From Mimachlamys varia (taxonomy: Eukaryota > Mollusca > Bivalvia > Pectinida > Pectinidae): DNA of 64,000 nucleotides. The stretch lies in the NCBI GenBank assembly GCA_947623455.1, contig OX392536.1, positions 39,375,465 to 39,439,464 on the forward strand. The letters are read 5' to 3'. A model generated the notes under the pieces. That model was not told where the DNA came from, ran no database searches, and saw only the letters and a list, made by a program, of their open reading frames with translations. This document shows, piece by piece, positions 22,583 to 35,200 of this stretch (position 1 is the stretch's first letter; every line of letters starts with the position of its first letter). The position numbers and the translations under genes were made by a program.

Positions 22583-22820
22583 CTGAACTTAGCCAAACTC
22601 AACACAATACCGATGGACTTAGCCAAACTCAACACAATGCCGATGGACTTTGTCAAACTTTACACAATACTGATGAATCTAGTCCAACTTTACACAATAC
22701 TGATGATCCTAGTCAAATTTTATACAATACTGATGAACCTCGTCAAACTTTACAAAATACTTATTAATCTGTATACAATGGTGATAAATTTTGTCAAAAT
22801 AAACAAAACGCTTATGTACT
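22583..22820 (+). repeat. 30-bp x8 degenerate tandem repeat in the 3' UTR
   Basis: Core CAAACTTTACACAATACTGA plus a variable GATGAACCTAGT-like part. The period is 30 nt, so an open frame reads a 10-residue period (L-V-K-L-Y-T-I-L-M-N). It lies between the stop codon (22275) and the poly(A) signal (23146) of the secreted-protein gene and has no signs of being a separate gene. Confidence 0.7.
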
Positions 22821-23145
22821 CAAATCAAACTTTACAGAATGTTACCTACATTATCATCGTTTGAACTTATAACCGCAGGTATCAGGCACATTTACATATC
22901 ATAAATGATTTTGATAACATATTGTGTCCGGCACCTGTTGGAATCATTTCACACCAAAGTCCCGCTCAAGATGTGATTTCCATAGTTGTGGGTTCTATAG
23001 CAACACGAATAAACTAGATAATTGTACAATTTCTTAAATATATTGATTATATTGTTAGTGAATGGACATCCTACTTATTGTATGTAGGGAATATATTTAA
23101 CATTAATGTTACATCGTCAAGAAGAATATTTTTGTATTTTGTTGT

Positions 23146-23151
23146 AATAAA
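23146..23151 (+). terminator. Poly(A) signal of the secreted-protein gene
   Basis: AATAAA in GTTGTAATAAAATAA, about 870 nt after the stop codon. It is the first well-placed hexamer before the CACGTG cluster. Confidence 0.5.
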
Positions 23152-23404
23152 ATAATTTTAAACATCCCACCTGATGTGATGTATTTGATATCGTTCACAC
23201 AGTATGACCGCTGTGGTCTAACATAACTATTGAAATTGACTCGGAGCGACTTGGTATTTCACGACACAGGTATATGGCACGTTTCAGATAATACAAGTAT
23301 TTTCTGCTGCTACACAAATGTACATATACAAAGAGGCTTTATCTAACTATGATAAAATAAATGGCCTCATTATTATAATTCTTAAAGTTAAATATACGAT
23401 ACAT

Positions 23405-23945
23405 ACACGTGAAAAAGTTACTACTGTGATAAATGCACGTGTAACAAAGTCTATACTGTGATAATGCACGTGTAAATATATTAATAATATTACATACACG
23501 GCCACCCCAAAATGGTGATATTGCTCGTGTAAAATGTTTCTAAACAGAAAGCCTTAATCAGATAATGATTATTGTGTAAATGTATTTATAAATAACCTCC
23601 ACTAGTTAGTGACAATTGCACGTGTAACAATAACCGCCAATAGATAAACATTATTGCACGTGTAAGCTTAGCTTAATCCTCCTCGTGCTGGGAAGCACAT
23701 AAGGCCTTCACATTGCACGTGTAAATATAGGTATAAATAACCTCCACTAGCTAGTTACAATTGCACGTGTAACAATAACCCCCAAGAGCAAAAGATAATT
23801 GCACGTGTAAATGTAAGTATAAATAACCTCCACTAGCTAGTTACAATTGCACGTGTAACAATAACCCCCAAGAGCAAAAGATAATTGCACGTGTAAATGT
23901 AAGTATAAATAACCTCCACTAGATAAACATTATTGCACGTGTAAA
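23405..23945. promoter_or_regulatory. Cluster of about 12 CACGTG E-box palindromes in a diverged repeat
   Basis: TTGCACGTGTAA or close variants recur roughly every 30-50 bp. The right part repeats an ~85-bp unit (ATAACCTCCACTAGCTAGTT, AACAATAACCCCCAAGAG). The CACGTG core is kept in nearly all copies while the spacers vary; one copy reads CTCGTG. CACGTG is the E-box bound by Myc/USF/CLOCK-type bHLH proteins. A regulatory role is inference, and it may simply be a tandem repeat. Confidence 0.6.
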
Positions 23946-23949
23946 CTTT

Positions 23950-26900
23950 TCTACTCGTTGATGTTTTGTTATGAACGTGCTCATCGTTTTGTTTACATTG
24001 TAATCTTCCGGATTAAAAACTTTTAAACAATCACCTGTCCACGGATGTTTTCTTTATTATATGATAAGAGATAAGTTACAATAAATAATATGAATGCAAT
24101 ATATAAATACGTGGATCTTTCGGAAATTTAAACAGGGTTAAAATCATTGAGAAAACGACCAACAATAGTCAATTCGTACATATAAACCTATGATAATGAT
24201 TTAAGCCATTCACAAAGGATAGAAACTCAATATGAAACTTGCACATGCAATTATTCAATACAAATATAGAATTTCGAACATACACGAAGACATAAATTAA
24301 TTATAAACTAATCTCATGGATGTGTTCCATTTTGAACGACTGGCTTCTACACATTGATTTTTTTAATGAGATGCTAAATATGAGTCTTAGTTAATTCTTC
24401 ATAGAGGATATAAATATGGGGCACAATGTTTTGCTTAATAATTTGGATATACATTTAATCACATATATGTATCATATATCATTGGAAAAGTTATTAAATT
24501 TTCTATAAAATAAACCAATAATGATAGTATCAAAATTATTTACAATTGCATAATAGTATATTATGTAAAAAAGGTGGACAATTTTTTCAACAAAAACTGA
24601 CAACAAATTTCCTTTTGATGTACAGACACAAAGGTCATCTATAAAAACATGCTTCAAATTGTTCATACATATTTTAGTATTGAAGTCATTTCGATTTTAT
24701 TGTCTTTGACTTGGATTTTCATGCCCAAAATTCATTCAATTGATTATAAAACATGTAGCTAAATATTTCAGAAAATGAAGCATGCTATTGTTGACAGGTC
24801 ATTACAAACCATTTTGCAAAATTTAAAACAAATCGAGATATGGTTGTCAAGGTTGTAGCCGTTTGAATTAGACAACTTGTTGAATTTATGAAAGTGCTAT
24901 TGAGACCATTTTCACTTATATGTACCTCTGACTTCAGCACTTATCTGATCGATTCTGGCTACCAAACCATTTATCATGAATGAACTTGTGTCCGTCAAGC
25001 TGTCCTCCGAAAAAATTGAACATGTATTGGTATCAAATATTAAAATATTTCTAAGTGAAATGCTCCTGTTCTGCAAAATGTCACACGGGCCACACGATAA
25101 GCCCCTCCCATGTAATAACAGGGTAATTAGCTACGGCTCCTGTAGTAGTAGGGATACAGGGCCATAAATATTACATAAAAGACTGACCACAACTTCGAAG
25201 ACTATGTAGCACAGTTCTAATGACTATATAACTGACTACGCCACTGTATGGGTGTCTGTTTATTTTGTGAACAGTACCTCGTGCTGACCTGTATTTGCGG
25301 GATCAATATTAATTAACAGTAATAGACACATTTACGAACACAATTCTGAATATTTTTTTTTGTTATATGATGTAATATGTTTGAAGGTAATCAATTTTGC
25401 AACAAAAAAAAAAAAAAAATAATAATAAATGTTGGTTGCCCCCAATCTATATCCTTAAACGAAATGTTACATAAAACGGCAATATCGTACACTACGTGTA
25501 TGTCAGTACACACCGTCCGCGAGTGTCCTGGAGCCTTTTCATACAAGGTGTCATTTCTCTCTCTTCCGGGTCTCTCACGATTATACAAGTAAATACAGGT
25601 GACATAAGGTGATCAATCAAGTATCCAATGGAATACCATATATGGTTATGACGAGCTCGATCCGGACAGCCGTCCCTACGACTGTTTGATGTGGACGAGT
25701 TTCAGAAGGGGTAGGTAAAGTTCTAAATACAGTTTACCATGTTTTATGAAGAGGCGATCTGATTGATCAAGATATACGATACAGATCTATACACATATAA
25801 ACATACATGTTCCGAAAGGTTAAATGCTTTCAGTTTCATCTACGGCACTTACGTAAATGTAGCTCCAGTCTTATAATGTCATTTTCTTGAAACATAATAT
25901 TTCCCTGTGAAATGATAATGGCGAATAAAAACCTTGTCAGAGTACCTGCAACATGAATGTATAGACGAACTACATAGCACACACATATGCTGCACCTTTT
26001 AAATTTAGTAATAGATACAGTATGCCGAAAAAGTGAATTAAACTGCTGCATCATACACACGTTTTGTACTCCTAGGACTCTTCAGTGATGCTAGGGGCCA
26101 AAAGGTGGGAAAACTGATGTAGAAGCAGAAGGGTCAGGTGCGTAAAACCCCTTTAATTTATGAAATTAGAAGTAAATTTAAACCGTGGTCCGTGTTGTCA
26201 GTCAGCAGGCGACATCTATCACGGAAGTCATGATATATACAACAAGTTCTGGAATAAAGAGTCAACTGCAACATATGAAGACCTATGAAAAGTGAAAATT
26301 TTCTGGTAGTCAAAAAGTAATATTTTTTAAAATTCGACATCGGTGTCTCGAAATGCAGACGTTTGTTTTCAAGCATCCAATCCTTTTTATTTCGGATGAA
26401 CAACCTTGCGAATCTGACCCAATTTGAGAGGCAATCCAATTAAGCATGCTTGCGTTTTCGCGGTTTTGACGTTATTCTTATTTTTGTTCAGTTTTATCTC
26501 TGTCACTGCCATGCCTAACACATGTTCCAATTATATCAACACATTGATCGCAATGCCGTAGGCGTTATTTCCATAGGCTGCTGGAGGTATGTTTTTCAAA
26601 GTTTATCAATTGTACAAACACGAAGAAAAAATATAAATAGAGTATAAGTAGCTTTCGTCCATATGTATATAATTTATCACTGTTAATGAAATCAATTAAC
26701 TTGCTTAACGCACATCATAAATTTTTTTGTGTTAGGATGTCTGTATTTGTGTTGTCATTCAAATGTCGTAAAGCACTGCAGTGAGTCGGCAAACAGGAAA
26801 TTTGTAACACTTTAAACACAACACAATCTCCAGTACATACAAGGACTTCTCTTAACCAAATCGCCGATTATTCCTTTTATCTATTTTGAAATAGAAAATT

Positions 26901-27515
26901 AGAGAATACCGAAGCGTCAACAAAACCATAATCCCAACTCAAATCGATTATAAAAGAGACAAAATCTGAACAAAATATCATTTGTGAAAATATGATAGGG
27001 AACGATCCATTACGTCAAGATAACTATTGCCCCCATGTTTTCCCGTAACTAGACGATACAATCTTTATTTTGTCACTCTCACACATATAGAAGTGATAAT
27101 GGCGATCGCCCTTTAAAATGAACTCCTGTATTGTAAAGAAGCTCCAACACAGTCCTGTGTTTACACCAGTCATTAGATAAATGTTGAGTGCACTTGGAAT
27201 GTTGTCGTGCGAAAAGGTAGGACGCCTTTCAGGGTGTACATTTTTGTAGTTGATCTACATGTTAAACCCATTAAAATTAATATGCAGAACAGTTTTGAAT
27301 CGTTTACTGTTTTTTCCCTCTAGATCAGATTTTGAGACCTGCATAATCTATGTGACAAAGGTTGTTATAAATCTCGCTGACACCTGGTGTCACATACGCT
27401 ACCTATACAATCTACCAGTAACCGAGGAATACTTTTGGAGCCTATAGGTGTAACATAAGATACCAGAAAACTGATACGGGTTACGAAAACTAAGCCACTG
27501 TATGATAAGACACAT
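23950..27515. other. Intergenic, no gene recognised
   Basis: AT-rich with chance open frames only. A SINE tail fragment lies at 26895-26985 (ACCGAAGCGTCAACAAAACC, CAAATCGATTATAAAAG). No other structure was supported. Confidence 0.5.
26895..26985 (+). mobile_element. SINE body fragment
   Basis: Contains ATACCGAAGCGTCAACAAAA, CATAATCCCAACTCAAATCG and a diverged GACAAAATCTGAACAAA. These match the central part of the SINE family at 33180 and 36700. Confidence 0.6.
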
Positions 27516-28388
27516 TTAAGGATGTAAACCTCTTCTGAGAAGTCAAAATGTTCCTGTATCAAAAGTAGTTTCTTATATACATTTTTGGATAAGGGAGTTC
27601 AAGGCATTGCACAAAATGCTAAGATAATGATAATTTATTATTATAATCAACAGTGTGCTCGTTTTTGTGCTATGATCCGTCCAAGATATCAATCGCCATA
27701 TGACATAATAAGTGAACATTGTAGTTTTGGCCAATTGCGGGAGATCTTCATACAATATCTTCCGAATTTGTAATCCGAAATGTATGAATGTTTGCGGAAA
27801 TGACAAAAATATTGTTTTCTTTTAGGTTATGGAAGTAAAATTTCTCCAGCTTAATATTTTTACTTCGTAAATTTCAGTTACAACTAACCCTTATTTTTTA
27901 ATGAGATAATCCTAATTTGTTGTCCCTTTATTATTTGTGTTATTTTTCACAGTTTCGGGTTCAAAAATAAAAACTGCTCCAGTTACACAAAATATATACT
28001 AAAATTGGATAATTATCCACTTTATAGCATAATATTTCTATAAAATTGAACATTATAAAGTTGTACAGCAAATATGAGCTTGCTATAGTTAAAAATGTTG
28101 AACACTGATGATTTCAAAAAGTTGATCTAGCATGAAAAAGGCGAAATTTTGTCATTTTGCGAAGTTGAAAAATAGACAGAAATACGCATAATCAAAATGG
28201 CAGCCAAATTGGTAACTTCTTTTTTAAATTCATGTACATAAAGTTCTACAAGCAACAGACACTTGTATTTTTGGATGCATATATGCTATTCAAATTAATC
28301 ATACTTTCTTCAATATAGCATACAATCTTTAAATGAGACATAAACGAGACTTGAACGTGACTGGAACCTCAAAAGAGTATATCCTTAA
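27516..28388. mobile_element. TTAA-flanked MITE, diverged copy 3 (873 bp)
   Basis: Starts TTAAGGATGTAAACCTCTTC with GAGAAGTCAAAA following, and ends GAGTATATCCTTAA. The interior is alignable with the copies at 2371 and 32133 (for example ATGTATGAATGTTTGCGGAA, TAAAGTTGTACAGCAAATA). It is the most diverged and longest copy. Confidence 0.7.
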
Positions 28389-28927
28389 GCCGTCTGCAAG
28401 TGTGCCTTGCTAGGTTGTGTTGCCGTTTATATCCATGAATATGTAAGATTGCTTCGTTTAATTCTCTTGTAAGGCGTAAGGGTCAAATTAGTATTAGATT
28501 TTTATACATGTGAAGGAGCATGCATTATGTTTAAAATGAAAGTCACTGTAAAATTATCTCAAGTACAGTTTGAGACTACTCAGGCGATATTGACATATTT
28601 ATTACAATATCGTATTATTATTATAGGTAATATTCACAAAGTTCCAAGTATGGATTTTGGTCGAAAATACCCTTTTGACTTGTGCTTATGGAGTTTTATT
28701 TTGACTCCAGCTTACGAAACTCCATTACTGATACATTGTATACAAAACTAGATCTATCGAAGCTACACCATAAATCACAAACCAACCAAATTTGATATCT
28801 AATTATAATCTATTCATTACATATCTTTGTGATATACTATCACATACAGTGTAATTTGAATATATGTATACACATATTTTGATCAGATGCCCGGCATAGT
28901 TCGTTTGCATTTAAATTACCGCGGTTG

Positions 28928-29125
28928 TCACTTTGAGGACTTGGCCTTTTCCTGGATGTGGCATTGATTTACATGGAGGGTGTCGTCTATAAAGCAGAAA
29001 ATGCTGACTCTTCCGGAACACCTTGTCTTATTTTCTTGCAGTTTTTGAAAGGTTTCTGTGTAAATCTTGACTTTGCCCCTGGTTTTATTGATTTTGAGTC
29101 CTGATGACGCTTCGGTATTCTCTAG
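28928..29125 (-). mobile_element. SINE body fragment, likely in the MCT 3' UTR
   Basis: Shares GACTCTTCCGGAACACCTTG, TGTCGTCTATAAAGCAGAAA and GATTTTGAGTCCTGATGACG with the other SINE copies. It lies about 140 nt downstream of the transporter stop codon at 29266, so it could be transcribed in that gene's 3' UTR. Confidence 0.7.
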
Positions 29126-29265
29126 CTTATTTAAGGTTTCACAATAAATGTACGTGAACAGTGGTACTCCTGATGTTTCAATCAAAATTCGCAGTTAAAG
29201 TATTACCAGCATAGCGTCAAACTCCTTCCTTATGAATAACCTATCTCTCGGTTAATTGAGATTCC

Positions 29266-32200
29266 TCAGTGTCTGGTGTCAGGGATATCGGTAGAGCTGA
29301 CCACTTTACTTCCCTGTTTCGTTGTATTACACCACTCGGCTACAAGTGTCAAAATGGATCCTCCAATAATGCATAGCCCTGAAATAAACACATCATTGGT
29401 CAATAGTTTATCCAATAAGATATACATAGATATAAAAAAACATGTTGATCAAAATCAATATGTATATACAATGTAAAATATTATTTAAATTATGAATTTA
29501 TATCAATATTTTAAACGCAAAGCTTGGTGTTTCAGAGATATAAAGTTCCTATTACGTTAATGAATCTTAAGGGCAGGTCTCCTTCAAATAAACACACATA
29601 TACATACAACAAATGGAATGTTTATAATGATTTAATGGAATAAAATAAAATGGGTTCGTGTTTAATATTCTAGAAGGATTAGATGAATAAAACTCACCAG
29701 CTATGATAAAAGAAATGTCATATTTTCCTGTAGCATCAATAATTAAACCTAAAACAGAAAATAATAATGTATTCGCTAATACAGAATACAATGGAAAAGG
29801 CACCCAGCTTATTGATTCATATAAAGCACTATTATACACAGGGCAACTCCGCTAATGGACGATTACGACAATTCGATAACTTTGGCATGGGCAATGGCAA
29901 ACGCAATATGATTGTACTCAACGTGATATTATTAGTTACATAGTTTGTTAGTGACCTGATACGGAAAGATATCGGCTCTAAAACAAACTTGTATCATAGA
30001 GGCGAAGCCGAACCTGATACATGTGTTTTTAGACCCGATATTTTTCCGTATCAGGTCACTAACAACCTGTGTAACGAATTTATCCTGCTGAAGGCTTATA
30101 CTCCTGTGCTTGATTAGAAAAAAACATGAGCTGGACTTATATTTTGAACCGCTGTCCTGCGGGCGTCAACATAGAAATGCCCTTACATTCCCACCTACTT
30201 CATCAAACGTTTCAAACGTAAAATAAACTTTCAATATTCTATCTGCTTTCTCGTTGCATCTCAAAGTTTTGTAATAAAATACTTTCTGGCGTTTCTTGGC
30301 CAATTTATCTTCCGTGATGTGGCCGAAGTATTTATCAGAAGCTATGATTGTTATTGAATGGAGACTTCTTTCAAGAACGATAACCCGTTACTGACGTGAT
30401 ACGGAATTTATTGACGCGATTCGGAATTTAGTGACTTGGGTTTTAGTATCCCGATACGGGATCGTCCAGGACGACATGTGACGTTGTTTTAACCAATGGG
30501 ATAGTGAGATTTTTGCCGTCAGCGGGATAATTGGCTATATATAGTAATATTGACTTATAAATTATTTCATATAAAAAGTTAAATTTTACATTACACTCTT
30601 AATTGCAACACTACATGAATTTACTTGTCAACCGCTTGCATGGTTCATATTTTGTTTTCTATTCTTTCGTTTTTCATTTGATATCCATTTTCAAATCATC
30701 GATATATCGTCGAAGATGACGTAACACATGCAAACATCATGTCGATGTCAGGTATTACCTGAAATGCTGCCTGCATATCAATATTAAATGTATTACCTGT
30801 AGCAGGAGGCCCGGTCATCACACCACAGCCCATAAAAGCGAGTTCGACTCCCACGGCCGTGCCGAGTTGACTTAGAGACAAATACCTCAGAGTTAAACCA
30901 GTGAGGATGGCGGGTGCGCAGCTAGCGTACAACCCAACAACAATCGCATAGACAGTCTGGCCTGTAAAGGTATTACCGTAAAGAGGTAACGTGGCCGTGA
31001 ACACTCCTGTGATCCCCAAGGTCCCAGCCACAAGGAGGGGCTCGTCCAGGACCTTAGAATTACAAGCCAATCCAGCCAAAATCCTCGACACACACGTACA
31101 CGATCCTATTATTGATAACAGGAATGAAGTCTTCAATTCGGATGTCCCTTGATGAGTTGCGTATTTAGCAAAGTGTATGTATACTATGTATTTGCCAAAA
31201 TTTGCAAGGAACAAACTCAGTAGTAAGATGAAAAAAGGTTTGGTTTTAAACAGGTTCAATATTTCCAAACAAACTGGATTTTGTTTTCCGGATGATTGTT
31301 CTTCGTGTTTAACTTCAAGATTTGAAGGAAATAGCATCGAGGCAAAAATGACACTTTGCAAAGACAGTCCGGCCATACAGATAAATAGGCCTTCCAGTGA
31401 ATATACAGTCGTTAGGTAGGTAAACAGGGGTGTAAAGACAAGAGTTCCGATCCCACCTCCAGAGAGAGCCAAGCCTAGTGCCAGATTGACGTTTCTTTCA
31501 AAATTGTAACCAATTGCAACAAAGATGGCAGCGTATTGAATGCCAGCTCCAATACCTAAAAGAAATTAGAGAATATCATAGCTTCAACAAAACCATAATC
31601 CGAACTCAAAATCGATTAAACTAGGGACAAAATGTTAACAAAGGAAATACTTACACAGAGACTCCTGCAAAAATGACGTGCTTTTTTAAGTATGTTTGTG
31701 GTAGTTGAAATAATAGACAAAGAAAAAAATGTGTAATTATACCTGCAATGACGCCGTAGGTAAATATTATCCAATCCAAAGACTGCATGAAAGCACTGAT
31801 GAACATCCCGGAAGCCATCACAACCCCTCCACTGATGGCCACCACTCGACAGCTGGAGCGTCTTATCAGCAGTCCGTCTAATAACCCTTGACAAAATAGA
31901 AATATGATGGTGCAACATGAACGCCCTAGAACCCGCGTTATTTCGACTTTCACAAATGACCCTGCTTTATTTCGACCCTCAAAAATCCATTTTGTCCAGA
32001 AGATTAAAAAAGTACATGGTAAATCCGCTCTTCTCATATTTGTTCAGAATCAGCCAGAGTTAAGAAAACATCTTGACCAATGCGCGTTTGAATAAAGCAT
32101 TGCTGTGACCTCAATCACAGAGGCTTAAACACTTAAGGATCTTCTTTTGTGAAAAGTCAAAAATTTCTGACGACTAACTTTTTGCTGACGTACTTTTTTT

Positions 32201-35200
32201 AAAAAATGAGTTCATTGCATAGCAGAAAATGCAAAAAGTAATACATGGTAGTGACCTCGGGTTTGTGCTATGTTCGGTCAAAGATACCAAAATGAGTAAA
32301 ACTGCCAATTGCAGGACAATTTCATTCAATTTCTTCAGATTTGTGATCAGATACGTATGAATGTTTGCAGAATTTACAAAAAAAGTATTTTCTCATTATT
32401 ATTGAAGCAAAAGGTTTTCCATCATATTTTGCAGATAAATTATCAAAAATGTAAATAGAATATCTTTGTCGCATAAAATTTGCTTTATAATGAACTAAAG
32501 AAGTTGTACAGCAAAAAGGAACATGCTATGATGAAAAATGGCGCCACACGGACGATTTTAAGTGATAAATCAAGCTCATAAAACATAACATTTTGGCGAT
32601 TCGTGAAGTGCAAGAAATACACAGAAATACTTATTTTCAAAATGGCTGCCATTTTTGTCGTTTTTTTAAAAAATTATTCTGAAAAAAAGTTCTACAAACA
32701 ACAGACATCTAAATTTTTGCTACATTTTTCAGATGCATGTTAGCTATCAAAATTATCAATACATTGTTAGATATTATAAACATATCTCACGCGAGATCAA
32801 AACGAGTTTTGAACGTAATTGAAAACTCACAAGAGCAGATCCTTAAACCTAAGGTGTTGGAAGCCCCAGGTCAATCATAGACAATTTCGTGCCAATACAC
32901 CACTCGAGGAGTTACATGTACAACCACGGGCTACAGGTAACACCTGTAAACATCTTTATGTAAGTACAGGATCCCCATATATAAAATGATAGGGAAGTAA
33001 GAGTTTCACAAACTGAACCTGAAGCCTAACAGCTTACTCCATACCAGCAGGCAGTGAGCAAGTATAACCTGATATCTAATGTTATCATTTAATTTCACAT
33101 TACTTATTCCTTACCACATACGGGACCTCATATAGAGGCTAGAAATTATCATTGCAGAACTGTCGGCATACAATTATAACCCAAACTCAAAACCGATCAC
33201 ATTAGGGGCAAAAATGAACAAAGGAAAGATTTGCACGGAGACCCTCGTAAAAGTACAAGAGAATAAGACCAGGTGTTCCGGAAGAGTTAGCATATTTTGC
33301 TTCATCGACGAGAGACCCGCCATGTCAATGTTGATCACATCCAAGGAAACATCAAGTGCTCAAAATGAGAACCGAGTCATCAATGTCAATTACAACAAGT
33401 AAACTGACTAATGAGCATGAAACGTCAACCTTCATATCATACAAGGATACAAACTATCTCTCAATGAAACCAAGATGAAGACTACAAAACTTGCTCATAG
33501 TTGTCATCAACCTGCATCCCTCATCCCTGTGTCCACTGTCGATAACTTGTTATGGAATGTTTTTTTCAAGAGTGCGGACCAGGACGTTCGAAAAAGTTAG
33601 GTCCTCACTTCAAGCTACCAGGTCTGTTATTTTTCAACACATTGGGACCACAAGCGCCATGCTGAACTAAAACATTATGTCAATTGCAACTTACATTATT
33701 CATTGTTTGTCGTTAAGTTCCAAAATACTTGTTAATCCATCTTGTTGAAATCGTAATAGAGTCGGAATCTGTCGTGATTATTTGCTTATTTCGAATTATT
33801 TTAAGGGTTTAATGTCTTTCAACATAGTCAGAAATACTCCCCAGTGAGATCCGGGTTTGTATATCCACAGTCCTGTACTATTGAGAGAATTAAGAGACAA
33901 AAAATTCTGAAGTTAGAGATTGGTCCTTCGTTATAAAATGAATGTTTGAAAAAAAATGGTATGGATTAGTTCCTAAAAATCAAATTATTTGGTTACGGAT
34001 TTTGTCACAAACAAATTTATGTCTTAAGATTCTATATTACAGGACCGTGGACATAAACAAGATATATATTGTTAACTTTAAACAACCAATAATGTTATAT
34101 GATGTTGACATGTTATTATGGAGCCCGCGAAGGGGCATTGTAATATATCTATTTTACTTGGGACTGTTGGGGAGAGGGAGGCTCCTTCTTTTGAGGAACG
34201 CAATCAACGAATGAAATCATCCGATAAAAACCAGTGTAGTCAGGGCCTAAGTAGTTCGTGCTTTGTGTGAATTTAAATGTACTTAATAATATTATGTGAA
34301 ATTTTGTCGTTGTAATTTGGTTCAAGCTTTAGGATACTCTACCGCCTTGCATTTTTTATCATAAGAATAAGCTTGGCATTTTCATATTTTCTTACATAAC
34401 AAAAGCTATTAATTTTCTGTTTACACTCAGTGTAGCAAATGTGAGCATTATACAGGCGATTAATTAAAAACACAGTGATTAATTAAAAAGACAATGATTA
34501 ATTAAAATGGCAGTGATTAATTAAAATGACAGTGATTAATTAAAATGACAGTGATTAATCTAAAATACAACGATTAATACAAAAAAAAAACATCAGGTCC
34601 TTTCACACACATTCCGACAAAACGTTAACCAGGCCTAAAGTATCAGGAGTTGTCCGTACTGCTATTGTTTCTAACTAGGTCAATTCTAGCTTGTTTCTGT
34701 TGATATAACGCCCCCCCCCCCCTCCCGTTATGAGACTTCCCCCTCCCGTTATGAGACACTGCTTTTGCTAAAATGAATTAAATTGACCTACGTCCATACT
34801 AGATACTGATATTAGGCAAGTAACAAGTTGTGAAAAAGGGTTACCAAGTATCTTGAAATGAATGTCATCGACCCGTTGTTAAGAGCAAATGTGTCATTTA
34901 GTAACAGTTTTGTCTCTTCAATGAACAAAAGGTCTTATGTTATTGTATTTGTGTGTAGCATTATTGGAAATTTGCTTTCATGCTAGGAAAAGTTGACTAC
35001 CATGGCAAAGTGTTCAAGCTGCAAAACAAGTGAGCGATTCAGGCCCAATGGGCGTCTTGTTATTATATGTATTGATAGGACTACATTACTTACAGTAAGT
35101 TTGTTTAAATTAGGACACTGATAAAGGGTATATTAACCTTTTCATAACAACATTGCATTTTTTATCTGTAAGATATATTTGTCTTTAAGAAGAAAACTTT

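Noticed and set aside
30696..30796. Read-through C-terminus of the long transporter exon
   Set aside because: A good donor at 30796 and two downstream exons restore TM11-12 in phase; reading through would lose them.
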